In this document: positions 50,698 through 58,518 of the stretch, piece by piece
How the letters are laid out: each line of letters starts with the position of its first letter
Numbering within the stretch: the stretch's first letter is position 1
Source of the DNA: Mycolicibacterium peregrinum
GTDB taxonomy: Bacteria > Actinomycetota > Actinomycetes > Mycobacteriales > Mycobacteriaceae
Assembly: GCF_002102345.1 (NCBI RefSeq)
Contig: NZ_LQPP01000025.1
Span: forward strand, 62,001-126,000
Direction: 5' to 3'
DNA length: 64,000 bases
Notes under the pieces: model-generated
Seen by the model: only the letters and a program-made list of their open reading frames with translations
What the model was told of the DNA's origin: nothing
The model's database searches: none
Translations under genes and position numbers: made by a program

Positions 50698-51010
50698 CGC
50701 GGCCGCGGCTCGATCAGGAGCCGCGCGCGGCTCGCGCGGCTCGACATAATCCCAGTTCAGATGGGGTGCGGCCCGCGCGGCCCGCGCGGCCCTGGGCGCC
50801 CCTCTGTGTGTCTCACGGCGTGCAAGGCCAAGAGTCCCTATAAATAAGCACCCTTTTTCAGTCAGTTGTATAGATGTATCTACGCGGAGGCAGTCACTCT
50901 GAGAGTGCGACGCAAGGGCCGCGCGAGCCGCGCGAGCCGCACCTACTCTGAGCTGGGAGGACGCTGCGCGGCCCAAGCCGCGCGCGGCCCGACATGGGGC
51001 CGCGCCCCGC
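50698..51010. other. Putative replication origin 2: GCGCGGC iterons around an AT-rich core
   Basis: Repeated GCGCGGCYC/GRGCCGCGC nonamers on both strands form two clusters (about 50720-50792 and 50916-51008). Two lie head-to-head in GAGCCGCGCGCGGCTC. Between them lies the AT-rich block 50833-50882 with CCTATAAATAAG, ACCCTTTTTCAG and GTTGTATAGATG, which closely parallels the core of origin 1. It is located directly after the second helicase; no gene lies within it. Confidence 0.7.
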
Positions 51011-51047
51011 ACCGTCGCCTACGCCGACCGCGCGTACACCTGCGGGC

Positions 51048-51443
51048 ATGAACGAGACCGCGCAACGCATCCTCACCGCCGAGCGGCACATCACCCAGGT
51101 TCAACTGGAGCAGTTGGCGTGGGCGCAGACGAACCCCGAGGCCGAGGCCGCGCTGCACGCCGCCCGCACCCGCGCGGTACTGAAGGTCGCGGCGCGGATG
51201 AACGCGACGACGGAGGAACTGGACTACCTCCGACTCGTAGTTGCGGACGCCTGGTCGGTCGCAGGCGAACGTGCCGGGATGTTGCTCGAAGACTTCGACA
51301 CGTCGCTTGAGGAGTTCAGCTGCGGCGAGAAGGAGACGTACTCGCGACTGACCTGCACCCTGTTCGTCGTGCTGGACCTGTGGCCGGATGTGGTCGCCGA
51401 GACGGCCGAGTGGGCGCGCCGGCACGCATCGACGCGGGAGTAG
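51048..51443 (+). CDS. Hypothetical protein, 131 aa, after origin 2
   Basis: 131 residues from ATG 51048 (MNETAQRILTAERH). All-helical; VQLEQLAWAQTNPEAEAAL and ATTEELDYLRLVVADAWSV suggest a helical bundle. No family recognised. TACACC stands seven bases before the start, so a leaderless transcript is possible. Confidence 0.5.
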   Translation: MNETAQRILTAERHITQVQLEQLAWAQTNPEAEAALHAARTRAVLKVAARMNATTEELDYLRLVVADAWSVAGERAGMLLEDFDTSLEEFSCGEKETYSRLTCTLFVVLDLWPDVVAETAEWARRHASTRE

Positions 51444-51467
51444 CCGGGGCGTACCGGTGAGACCAAC

Positions 51468-51701
51468 TCAGCCCTTCGGCGGATACGGATCCTTCTTGCC
51501 GATGGTGTCCGTGTTCCATATCTGGTTGTTGTCCTTGCGGTGATCGCGGACCTCGCCACCGCCGCTGCGTTCGGCGAAGCCGCGTGCGGCGTCGTGGGCC
51601 TCTTGCTGCGTGGGGTAGCGGCCGGCCGCTCGCTCGGCACCCGCGCGCTTGGCGCTCCAGTCGCCGGAATCCTTGTCGTACTGCACGTCGTAATCAGCCA
51701 C
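51468..51701 (-). CDS. DUF2188-like small protein
   Basis: 77 residues from GTG 51701 with GAGGAGC upstream. YDVQYDKDSGDWSAKRAGAERAAGRYPTQQEAHDAAR and GGGEVRDHRKDNNQI are the DUF2188 pattern (beta hairpin with W, QQEA helix, VhxxdG-type end). The family is small, widespread and functionally unassigned. Confidence 0.65.
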   Translation of the reverse strand: MADYDVQYDKDSGDWSAKRAGAERAAGRYPTQQEAHDAARGFAERSGGGEVRDHRKDNNQIWNTDTIGKKDPYPPKG

Positions 51702-52093
51702 AGCGATGCTCCTCAACGGGGTCGGTCTGTACTTCTAGGTCTACTACTGCTGTACGACACGGCGACCCCCAATGGCTGAACCGAGACCCAGCGGTAGCTC
51801 ACCCCTGCTGCGTGGGCACCGCCGAGAGGTTCCACGCCGAGCGCTACCCGTCGAGTACCTGTCGACGCGGAGACCGGCCGGCCGACTCCTCGTAGCACCG
51901 GCACCCCTTCACACCTGTCCGCCAGCTGTGTTCCCAGCTCGCCCCCCGCTGCGCCAGCACGGGCATCGTGATGCAACTGGCGAGCAACAGCAAACACTCA
52001 CCCGCGCCATGTGAGCCGCGTGGTCCCCGCCTTCGGTCCCGCGTTCATTCTCAATTTTCGAGACATATTCGCAGGTAGAAGTAATATCGACCC
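51702..52093. other. Intergenic stretch without a supported gene
   Basis: About 390 bases. The only open frames are short, arginine/proline-rich and lack ribosome binding sites. It contains the palindrome TCTCAATTTTCGAGAC (52049-52064), a near copy of 47853-47868, 30 bases upstream of the next promoter. Confidence 0.5.
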
Positions 52094-52122
52094 TTGCACA
52101 GTATCGGTGCGGCCAGTAGTAT
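52094..52122 (+). promoter_or_regulatory. Sigma-A type promoter of the 52175 operon
   Basis: TTGCAC (52094-52099) and TAGTAT (52117-52122) with exactly 17 bases between them, 52 bases before the GTG start at 52175. It is the clearest consensus-like promoter in the element. Confidence 0.65.
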
Positions 52123-52174
52123 CGGTGGCAACAATCTGAGCCGGACACCCCGCCCAGCAACGAAGGAGAACGCC

Positions 52175-52459
52175 GTGACCGTCACCGCCGAGAAGCTCAC
52201 CCCCGCCGACGCAGCCGTCGGCAGCCTCGTACACGCACTCGTCGACACTCTCGATCCCGCGGCTCTCCACGCCGCCGTGCAGCAGGCGCTGCTCGCCGCC
52301 GAGATCGAACACGGCGACGCCTTCTACCTCGGCGAGCTCCTCCCCGACGTCGTGGAGGCGGAGGTGTGGCACGGGGAGGCGGTGATGCCCGCAGCCGAAG
52401 CCCTGCGCGTCGGCCTCGGGTACGTGGCCGCGGCGCTCGTCGCCGGCGCCCATCTCTGA
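52175..52459 (+). CDS. Small hypothetical protein, 94 aa
   Basis: 94 residues from GTG 52175, preceded by GAAGGAGAAC. Alanine-rich and helical (AVGSLVHALVDTLDPAALHAAVQQALLAAEIEHGDAFYLGELL). No family recognised. First gene of the operon reaching at least to 57050, driven by the promoter at 52094. Confidence 0.55.
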   Translation: MTVTAEKLTPADAAVGSLVHALVDTLDPAALHAAVQQALLAAEIEHGDAFYLGELLPDVVEAEVWHGEAVMPAAEALRVGLGYVAAALVAGAHL

Positions 52460-52511
52460 CCCCCATCAGCTCCGGTCGCCACATCTGGTGACCGACCACG
52501 AAAGGAACGAC

Positions 52512-52817
52512 ATGACCATGACCACCTACACCGACCAGAGCGTCTACGAGCTGATGCTGGACATCGCGATCCACGACGTCGCCGTGACGGGTTTCGAGTT
52601 CTATCCGCTCGTCGATCAGTACGCGACCCTCAAGTGCTGCACCCATGCCGTCGCGGTGGGCGCAGCCGAGGATGGCTGCACGCTGGAGTGGGAGCTGCTG
52701 ACCCTGCCCAAGCGGGGCGGTTGGAAGACTCTCGCGTCCGGCTCGGGTGACGAGGCCACCGTCCGCCGCGTGGTCATTGACCACCTCCGTGCGGCGTCCG
52801 ACTACGCGGCGGCCTGA
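52512..52817 (+). CDS. Small hypothetical protein, 101 aa
   Basis: 101 residues from ATG 52512, preceded by AAAGGAACG. VYELMLDIAIHDVAVTGFEFYPL and LEWELLTLPKRGGWKTLASG; mixed alpha/beta. No family recognised. Confidence 0.5.
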   Translation: MTMTTYTDQSVYELMLDIAIHDVAVTGFEFYPLVDQYATLKCCTHAVAVGAAEDGCTLEWELLTLPKRGGWKTLASGSGDEATVRRVVIDHLRAASDYAAA

Positions 52818-52892
52818 CCCCCACCCATGCTCCGGCCGCCGCACTTGTCCTCACGGTGCGGCGGCCGGCACCACCCGAAGGAGAACTCGCCC

Positions 52893-53051
52893 ATGACCGC
52901 CGCCCTCTTCACCGACGAGCAGGTCGCCGAGGCCCTGCGCGATGCGACGCCTGTCGACCCAGCCGCAGTACAACGTGCGCAGGCTCGTGCCGGCGCGGCG
53001 CTCGACGTGGCGTTCGCTCCGACCCTGCGGGAGCAGCCGTGGGAGCGCTGA
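52893..53051 (+). CDS. Very small hypothetical protein, 52 aa
   Basis: 52 residues (MTAALFTDEQVAEALRDATPVD...REQPWER) with a strong GAAGGAGAAC ribosome binding site. It overlaps the start of the RuvC-like gene by 13 bases, so the two are translationally coupled. No domain recognised. Confidence 0.5.
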   Translation: MTAALFTDEQVAEALRDATPVDPAAVQRAQARAGAALDVAFAPTLREQPWER

Positions 53052-53965
53052 GCAGAGACGCGCAGGTACTCGGCCTCATCGATGGTGTACAAGACGCCGC
53101 GTTCGACACGGAGAAGGCCCGCGACTACCTGCGGTTCGTGCTGGAGTCCGAGGCCTGGCGCGAGTACCGAACCCCCAACGGTGTCCTCGTCGAGCACGGT
53201 GACTTCGCTGAGTTCATCACGCGGCGTCGGCCGTTCGGTCTGTCGAGCCTCACGGCGCGGATCACTCCCGACACGCTGCGCGAACTCGCCGCCGGGGACC
53301 AGGCGCTGACCGCGATGCTCGACCGTGAACTCGGGCCCGGGCCGATGGCTGCGCTCGATCCCGCCACCCCGGGGCGCACCGTCGTCGGCCTGGACCTCTC
53401 GCTCACCGGCGCCGGCATCGCCGCCCTCGACCTGGTGACCGGAGCGCTCTCCACGGCAGTGCACCGGTCCCCGGCGCCGAAGAGCGACAACATCGGCGCA
53501 CACGTGGCCCGGCACCGCGCACTGGTGGACGGGATCGTGCAGCAGGCCATCGCCTGCGACCCCGCCCTCGTGGTGGTGGAGGGGCTGCGCTTCTCCGTGA
53601 GCGCTCAGGACTCGTCGCTTTCCCGTCGCGGCTTCTTGTGGTGGGCCGTCGTAGAGGGGCTGGTGAACGCTGGCGCACCCGTCCTGGAGGTCACCCCGTC
53701 GCAGATCAAGATGCTCGCCACCGGGAACGGAGCCGCGAGCAAGGACATGATGGTCGCCGAGTACGCGCTCGCGTGGCCGGACGCCACCCGCGACAAGAAC
53801 ACCCAGGACCGCGCGGACGCCGCCTTCGCCGCTGCGCTCGGAGCCGCTTACCTGCGCGCCGACGTGCTCCCGTTCAAGGTCACCGGCAAGCGGCGTCAGG
53901 CCCTCGCCAAGCTTCCCGCCCCGAGTGCCCCGCCCCGCATCTGCCCCCGCGGTGCGGTGGCCTGA
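53039..53965 (+). CDS. RuvC-like/RNase H-fold nuclease
   Basis: 308 residues from GTG 53039. The C-terminal two thirds has the RNase H fold of RuvC resolvases: GLDLSLTGAGIAAL (first Asp), ALVVVEGL (Glu), TPSQIKMLATGNGAASKDMM and DRADAAFAAALG (last acidic pair, D..D). The N-terminal ~110 residues are a separate helical domain. Probable role: resolving branched intermediates during replication or recombination of the element, as in phage and plasmid RuvC homologues. Confidence 0.75.
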   Translation: MGALSRDAQVLGLIDGVQDAAFDTEKARDYLRFVLESEAWREYRTPNGVLVEHGDFAEFITRRRPFGLSSLTARITPDTLRELAAGDQALTAMLDRELGPGPMAALDPATPGRTVVGLDLSLTGAGIAALDLVTGALSTAVHRSPAPKSDNIGAHVARHRALVDGIVQQAIACDPALVVVEGLRFSVSAQDSSLSRRGFLWWAVVEGLVNAGAPVLEVTPSQIKMLATGNGAASKDMMVAEYALAWPDATRDKNTQDRADAAFAAALGAAYLRADVLPFKVTGKRRQALAKLPAPSAPPRICPRGAVA

Positions 53966-53988
53966 CCCAACCCCGAGAAGGAGAACCT

Positions 53989-54177
53989 GTGACCATCACC
54001 CTGCGGGACGTTCGCGACGATCCCTCAGCCGAAGACCTGCTCGTCGGCATCTACCAGCGCCTCCGCCCGGGCATGCACCCGCAGACGCCCGTCACGATCG
54101 TCGGCGACGAAGGCGTGGTGTTCGGCCCGGACATCCGGTCGCGTCTGCGTGAGCTCCGTCGGGAGGCCGCGGCGTGA
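53989..54177 (+). CDS. Small hypothetical protein, 62 aa
   Basis: 62 residues from GTG 53989, preceded by GAAGGAGAACC. MTITLRDVRDDPSAEDLLV then PVTIVGDEGVVFGPDIRSRL. Its stop overlaps the next start (GTGA). No family recognised. Confidence 0.5.
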   Translation: MTITLRDVRDDPSAEDLLVGIYQRLRPGMHPQTPVTIVGDEGVVFGPDIRSRLRELRREAAA

Positions 54178-54563
54178 GCGGAACCATCCGGCGTCCCGCA
54201 CCCGGCGGCGACGGCACCTTCATCACTCGACCAGCAGCGGCGCAGCTCCGCGGAGTCTCACGGCGCCGGATCGACAACCTGATCCAGGAGGGGAAGCTCC
54301 CTGCGTACATGGTCGGCAAGCACGTGATGGTGCTCGAAGCCGATGTCCTCGCTCTCGAGCTGCCGCCGACCGCGCCGCCCGACGGGTGGATCTCCCGCCA
54401 CGCCGCCGCGAAGGTCCTCGGGTGCACCCACCGAGCCGTCGGCCTGATGGTGGCGCGCGGTGATCTGCCCGCCGAGGAGATCGACGGCCGCGTCTACGTA
54501 CGCGAGGCCGATGTGCGCGCGTACGCAGAGCCCCGTCGAGTGATACCGCCGCGTCGCCGGTGA
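54174..54563 (+). CDS. Tandem excisionase-type HTH protein
   Basis: 129 residues with two successive wHTH units: ITRPAAAQLRGVSRRRIDNLIQEGKLPAYMVGKHVMVLEAD and ISRHAAAKVLGCTHRAVGLMVARGDLPAEEIDGRVYVREAD. Each matches the AlpA/excisionase fold. Such doubled proteins could bind two adjacent sites, bending DNA. The basic tail PRRVIPPRRR may add nonspecific DNA contact. Confidence 0.7.
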   Translation: MSGTIRRPAPGGDGTFITRPAAAQLRGVSRRRIDNLIQEGKLPAYMVGKHVMVLEADVLALELPPTAPPDGWISRHAAAKVLGCTHRAVGLMVARGDLPAEEIDGRVYVREADVRAYAEPRRVIPPRRR

Positions 54564-54590
54564 CCCCCAGGACAGAAGAGAGAAGGAATC

Positions 54591-57050
54591 ATGACCCACC
54601 CCAACCTGAAGGACTTCGCGTCCCCGATCCCTGACTCGACCCCGAAGCCCGAGACCAACGGCGGCAAGTACGGCAGCCTGGCCAGCGGTATCCCCGCCGA
54701 TCCCAAGTCGGAGACCAAGACCGAGCCGAGCTCCGAGCCGAAGCCCGACACGGAGCAGAAGCCGGACGGCGACAAGTCCGAGCCGAAGCCGAACCGCGAC
54801 GGCAAGATCCCGGCCGAGTCGAAGCCAGCCCCCGACGCTGCGGAGAAGCCTGATCCCACGCCCGATGCCGACGGCAAGCCGAAGACCTCTGCGGGCGCCA
54901 AGTTCGGGCGTGCCGCCGGGATCCCCGAGGGCTATGTGAAGAGCCCGATCAAGAAGTTCCCGGCGCTGCTCAAGATGCAGGCCAAGACCGGTGCCGACCT
55001 GAGCGCGACGCTCGCCGGGAAGTTCGGCGCGAAGGGGGCGCTCAAGACTGCCGCCCGACTCGTCCCTGGTCTGGGCGCCGCGTACAGCGCTGTGCAGGCC
55101 TACCAGCACGCGAAGAGCGGCGACTACCTCGGAGCTGCGCTGAACATGGTCGGCATGATCCCCGGCCCGATCGGCTGGGTGGGCATCGCCGCAGCCGCCG
55201 CGTGGGAGGCGTTCGACCTCGGCGGCGGGAAGCTCGGGCAATGGGATCAGCCCGACGGCAGCTCGACCTTCATCCTCCCGGCCGCGGCGAGCGATGTCGG
55301 AGGCGTCACCGCGCTCGACCAACAGCTGCGAGAGGCGCAGCGGTGCGTGTTCAGCTTCCAGGACGGCCCCACGGGAACGGTGTGGGACGAGAGCCCGCCG
55401 GCCGCGCTGCGGCTTGACGACGAGAAGGTGCAGCAGGAGATCACCGCGGCGCTCGGTGGCATCAGCGACCTCTTCGCGGAGGTGGACAAGGTGATGGCGA
55501 GTGCGGGCGAGGCCTACTTCACCGAGTACAAGGCGCGCCTGCAGCCGCACCTCGACGCCATGGCCGCGTTGAAGGAGCAGGTGAAGCCGTTCGTGCAGCA
55601 GCTCACCGCCGCGTCCGACGGCGCCGGCAGCGCCTACACCGCCGTGCTCGACGCCAACCGTTCCGCGCGCGAGCAGCTCGTCGCAGACGGAAAGCTCTCG
55701 GATCAGGGACCTGCCGTCTCGTTCACCTCCGCGGTGAGCGCGGCCGGCTCCGCAGTCATCGCCGCCGACCAGAACATCGCGGCGCTGTTCGGTGATCCCG
55801 CCCCTGTGCTCACGGCTGCGGTCGCGACCGGCGACCGCCGCGTCGACCCCGAGAAGAAGACGGCGCCGGTCACGACTCCGGCTCCCGCTGCCCAGACGCC
55901 TGTCACCACGACCTCGCCGACGGTGACGCCGGCCAAGGCCGAGCCGACGCAGAAGAAGGCCGACGACCCCCTCAGCGACCTGATGCGCGCGCTCAACCAG
56001 AAGGCGAACGTTCCGAGCACCCCGACTACCCCGAGCATGCCGAACCTCGGCAGCGGTCTCGGTGGCGGCACCCCGCTCGGTACGGGCGGTGGATCGCCGC
56101 TCAGCACCTCGCCGAACAAGCCGCTCGACTCCGGTGAGGGCCGGAAGCTCGACTCGGGCCGCGACAAGAAGCTCGACGACAAGTCCGAGCGCAAGCTCGA
56201 CGATCCGCGGAAGGACAAGGAGGAGAAGAAGGCCACGCCGCTCTCGGCCTCGCAGACCGACAACAGCAAGACCAAGCCGGAGTCGAAGCTGACCGCCACG
56301 AAGAAGCCGGGCGGCGCGACCACGGTCCCGGCGCAGCCCTCCGCCGCTACCGCCGCGAACCCGGCCGCACCCGCCGCGCAGGGGCAGTCCGCACCGCCCG
56401 AGCAGAGCAAGCAGGTCGACGTGAAGGGACAGAAGGTCGAGTTCCCCGATGCGAAGACGGCGAAGCTGGCCTCCTTGCTCGCGAACGCCGATCCCGCGCA
56501 CCCGATCAGCCTCGCCGACGCCGCGAAGATGGCCGGCCTCACCCCGCCCGTCCCCGGCCAGGACCCCGGCAGCCAGGTGGCACCTGCCCAGGCCAAGCCC
56601 GGCGACCTCCTCGTGGCCGGCGACAAGAGCTATCTGCTCCTCGGCGACGGGCGCTTCTACGACCTGGCCGAGTACAAGGTCGTGACCTCGGACCAGCTGC
56701 CGCAGGACATGGGCAGCCGCGGCGGGTACTTCCACCTGACCGATCCGAGCCCGGCCGGCGCACCGGGTACGCAACCCGTCAGCGGGCAGACCCCGGGCGT
56801 GGATCAGGCGGTGCCCGGTGGCACCCCTGCACCCTCGGCGCCGGCCGATGCCAGCACCCCGAACCCGAACGGTCCCGCTCCTGCGCCTGGCGCTCCGGCA
56901 CCGGGTGGAGTTCCGTCGGCCGGTACGCCGGGTGCTCCGAAGTCCGCAGCGTCGGGCGGACCCGCGAGCGCGGAGTCCACGGCAACGGGTACCGGGCAGC
57001 CGACTCCGTCACCGTCGACCACCGCCCTCGACCCCTCGGCCGTTCGCTGA
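54591..57050 (+). CDS. Large Pro/Thr-rich ESX-like protein (DUF4226-like end)
   Basis: 819 residues. An unstructured acidic/basic N-terminus (~1-110, repeated EPKP, KPD) is followed by a hydrophobic helical block (AALNMVGMIPGPIGWVGIAAAAAW, ~180-205) that could insert into a membrane, a helical region (~240-390), a long Pro/Ser/Lys-rich linker with KLD repeats, and a small C-terminal fold (~670-725; KPGDLLVAGDKSYLLLGDGRFYDL, GYFHL) resembling the DUF4226 end of mycobacterial secreted proteins. No Sec signal. Probably a secreted or cell-contact protein; the export route is inferred. Confidence 0.6.
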   Translation: MTHPNLKDFASPIPDSTPKPETNGGKYGSLASGIPADPKSETKTEPSSEPKPDTEQKPDGDKSEPKPNRDGKIPAESKPAPDAAEKPDPTPDADGKPKTSAGAKFGRAAGIPEGYVKSPIKKFPALLKMQAKTGADLSATLAGKFGAKGALKTAARLVPGLGAAYSAVQAYQHAKSGDYLGAALNMVGMIPGPIGWVGIAAAAAWEAFDLGGGKLGQWDQPDGSSTFILPAAASDVGGVTALDQQLREAQRCVFSFQDGPTGTVWDESPPAALRLDDEKVQQEITAALGGISDLFAEVDKVMASAGEAYFTEYKARLQPHLDAMAALKEQVKPFVQQLTAASDGAGSAYTAVLDANRSAREQLVADGKLSDQGPAVSFTSAVSAAGSAVIAADQNIAALFGDPAPVLTAAVATGDRRVDPEKKTAPVTTPAPAAQTPVTTTSPTVTPAKAEPTQKKADDPLSDLMRALNQKANVPSTPTTPSMPNLGSGLGGGTPLGTGGGSPLSTSPNKPLDSGEGRKLDSGRDKKLDDKSERKLDDPRKDKEEKKATPLSASQTDNSKTKPESKLTATKKPGGATTVPAQPSAATAANPAAPAAQGQSAPPEQSKQVDVKGQKVEFPDAKTAKLASLLANADPAHPISLADAAKMAGLTPPVPGQDPGSQVAPAQAKPGDLLVAGDKSYLLLGDGRFYDLAEYKVVTSDQLPQDMGSRGGYFHLTDPSPAGAPGTQPVSGQTPGVDQAVPGGTPAPSAPADASTPNPNGPAPAPGAPAPGGVPSAGTPGAPKSAASGGPASAESTATGTGQPTPSPSTTALDPSAVR

Positions 57051-57066
57051 CACCAGAAGCAGAACA

Positions 57067-57091
57067 CCCCGCAGCCCAATCGGCTGCGGGG
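57067..57091 (+). terminator. Terminator after the 819-residue protein
   Basis: CCCCGCAGCC (57067-57076) pairs with GGCTGCGGGG (57082-57091) around a five-base loop, followed by TTCGCGTTC. Seventeen bases after the stop codon; it closes the operon that begins at 52175. Confidence 0.8.
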
Positions 57092-57098
57092 TTCGCGT

Positions 57099-57179
57099 TC
57101 AGTCCCGGTCGCGGTCCTCGTCATGCCACTGCTGACCGTCGTCGCGGTGGTCCTCGTCGTCGTACACGGGGCCGGTCAT
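57099..57179 (-). CDS. Tiny acidic peptide, 26 aa
   Basis: 26 residues, MTGPVYDDEDHRDDGQQWHD..., extremely acidic, starting in an ATGA overlap with the 57176 gene. Translational coupling is the only support; it may be chance. Confidence 0.3.
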   Translation of the reverse strand: MTGPVYDDEDHRDDGQQWHDEDRDRD

Positions 57180-57400
57180 GCTGCCGCTCCTTCCCGCCGC
57201 GCCGCGACGTAGGCGGGATCGCAGCCGGTCACCGCGGCGGCCATGGCGTCCCGAGCCTCCCGCAGCGCGGTGACGGCCTCGCTGTACCCGGCGGCGGACG
57301 GGTCGAGCTCCTGGAACTCGTTGAGGAGTGCGCGCACTTCGTGCAGCAGCTCCGGGGGCACGTCCTCGGCGGCGGGCTTGGTCTGGTTCAACGCGTTCAT
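57176..57400 (-). CDS. Small helical hypothetical protein, 74 aa
   Basis: 74 residues: ELLHEVRALLNEFQELDPSAAGYSEAVTALREARDAMAAA forms two helices. ATG 57400. It has the character of small coiled-coil accessory proteins; no family recognised. Confidence 0.5.
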   Translation of the reverse strand: MNALNQTKPAAEDVPPELLHEVRALLNEFQELDPSAAGYSEAVTALREARDAMAAAVTGCDPAYVAARREGAAA

Positions 57401-57457
57401 GCGGACACCATGTCGGCGGTGCCGACAAGATGGTGTGCGCGGCGCGGGTAGCTGCTC

Positions 57458-57811
57458 TCAGCTCGGCGTCGGCTCCGGCAACAGGATCACCGTGTTGCCG
57501 ATCGGGTCGCTCACCCACCAGCCCTTGCCGGCCTTCGTCTTCTCAGGCAGCGCGTAGGCACGGTCCATCAGTCGCTGCACCGCGTCGTCCATGTCCGGGC
57601 CGCGGAACTCCAACCGCGTCGCCGTGTGCGGCGGTGACGTGGCCGGGTACAGCTCCATCACCAGACCGTCGGCACCGGTGACCGAGAAGTGGTCGGGTCC
57701 CTGGCCATGCTTCTCGGCCACGGGTTCAGCATCGAAGACCGCGCCGTAGAACGCCGCGGCGCGGTCGAGGGTCGGCTCCGGTACGTACAGGACGATCAGG
57801 CTCAGCTTCAT
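57458..57811 (-). CDS. VOC (glyoxalase/bleomycin resistance) family protein
   Basis: 117 residues: LSLIVLYVPEPTLDRAAAFYGAVF, HFSVTGADGLVMELYP and KGWWVSDPIGNTVILLP give the two beta-alpha-beta-beta-beta repeats of the VOC fold. Metal ligands at the usual His/Glu positions are only partly evident (E in VMELYP). Substrate unknown. Its start overlaps the stop of the cysteine-rich gene. Confidence 0.75.
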   Translation of the reverse strand: MKLSLIVLYVPEPTLDRAAAFYGAVFDAEPVAEKHGQGPDHFSVTGADGLVMELYPATSPPHTATRLEFRGPDMDDAVQRLMDRAYALPEKTKAGKGWWVSDPIGNTVILLPEPTPS

Positions 57812-58155
57812 CAGTCGATGCCCGGTAGCCGCATCTCCGACCGCGGAGCGATCCGCAGCTCGCCGCGGGCCTCCTGCTCCCGCAACTCCCGCTGCTTCTC
57901 CTCAGGCAACGTGTCGAAGTGCTCCTTGGCGATGACAAGTGAGCCGGGGACCGGGCCGAACCCGGGTGTCGGCGTCGGGTGAACGTCCGGACAATCCGCC
58001 ATGCAGCAGCCGCACTGCGTGTACTTGGAGTAGTCGACCTCGGTGTCGCCGGCCTCTTCGCTACGGATCGACGGGAGGGTGCAGTGGCCGTCTGCGCTGT
58101 CCACGTGATCGCGGCGCGGGCAGTCGCACAGCTCGACGGGCGCGGACTCGGTCAT
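57811..58155 (-). CDS. Cysteine-rich hypothetical protein
   Basis: 114 residues. Cysteines cluster as LCDCPRRDH, HCTLP and QCGCCMADCPD, suggesting one or two zinc or Fe-S sites. The C-terminal half is a charged helix (DTLPEEKQRELREQEARGEL). No named family. It is coupled to the VOC gene downstream. Confidence 0.55.
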   Translation of the reverse strand: MTESAPVELCDCPRRDHVDSADGHCTLPSIRSEEAGDTEVDYSKYTQCGCCMADCPDVHPTPTPGFGPVPGSLVIAKEHFDTLPEEKQRELREQEARGELRIAPRSEMRLPGID

Positions 58156-58290
58156 GTGCGCGAGCTTGCCACGGAGCTACGACACGGAGCGACTGGTTTC
58201 TGGCATCTCCGCCCCCGAATCCCCAGCTCAACCCGTGCTGCGCAACCGACGAGAATTGAGGCCCCATCCGTCGCTGAACCCGTTCACGCC

Positions 58291-58414
58291 CCTGTTTCCC
58301 CAGCCCGAATCCTCCTCTCCACCAGCCCCCGCACAGTCACTCGCGATGGATGCGCGCGAGGTTACGGGAAATGTCATTCCCGCACATGGCGACGCGGTGA
58401 GCTGGGGAAACAGG
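58291..58414. repeat. 14-bp inverted repeats upstream of the second recombinase
   Basis: CCTGTTTCCCCAGC (58291-58304) is repeated inverted as GCTGGGGAAACAGG (58401-58414), perfect over 14 bases, with 96 bases between. Inside lies CGGGAA-ATGTCA-TTCCCG (58365-58382). The intergenic stretch 58156-58518 holds no gene; these are candidate recombinase sites or operators. Confidence 0.6.
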
Positions 58415-58518
58415 CTGGGAAGCCTGTGCATTCTCGGTGGTCAAGGGGGCTGATCCGGGGTGTCCATACCCGCGCCGCGCACCGCCGCCGCGGGGGTGTC
58501 GGGCCTACCTTCCGCGGC

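Noticed and set aside
51772..52014. 80-residue plus-strand frame in the intergenic region
   Set aside because: Arg/Pro-rich, no ribosome binding site, no motif; considered non-coding.
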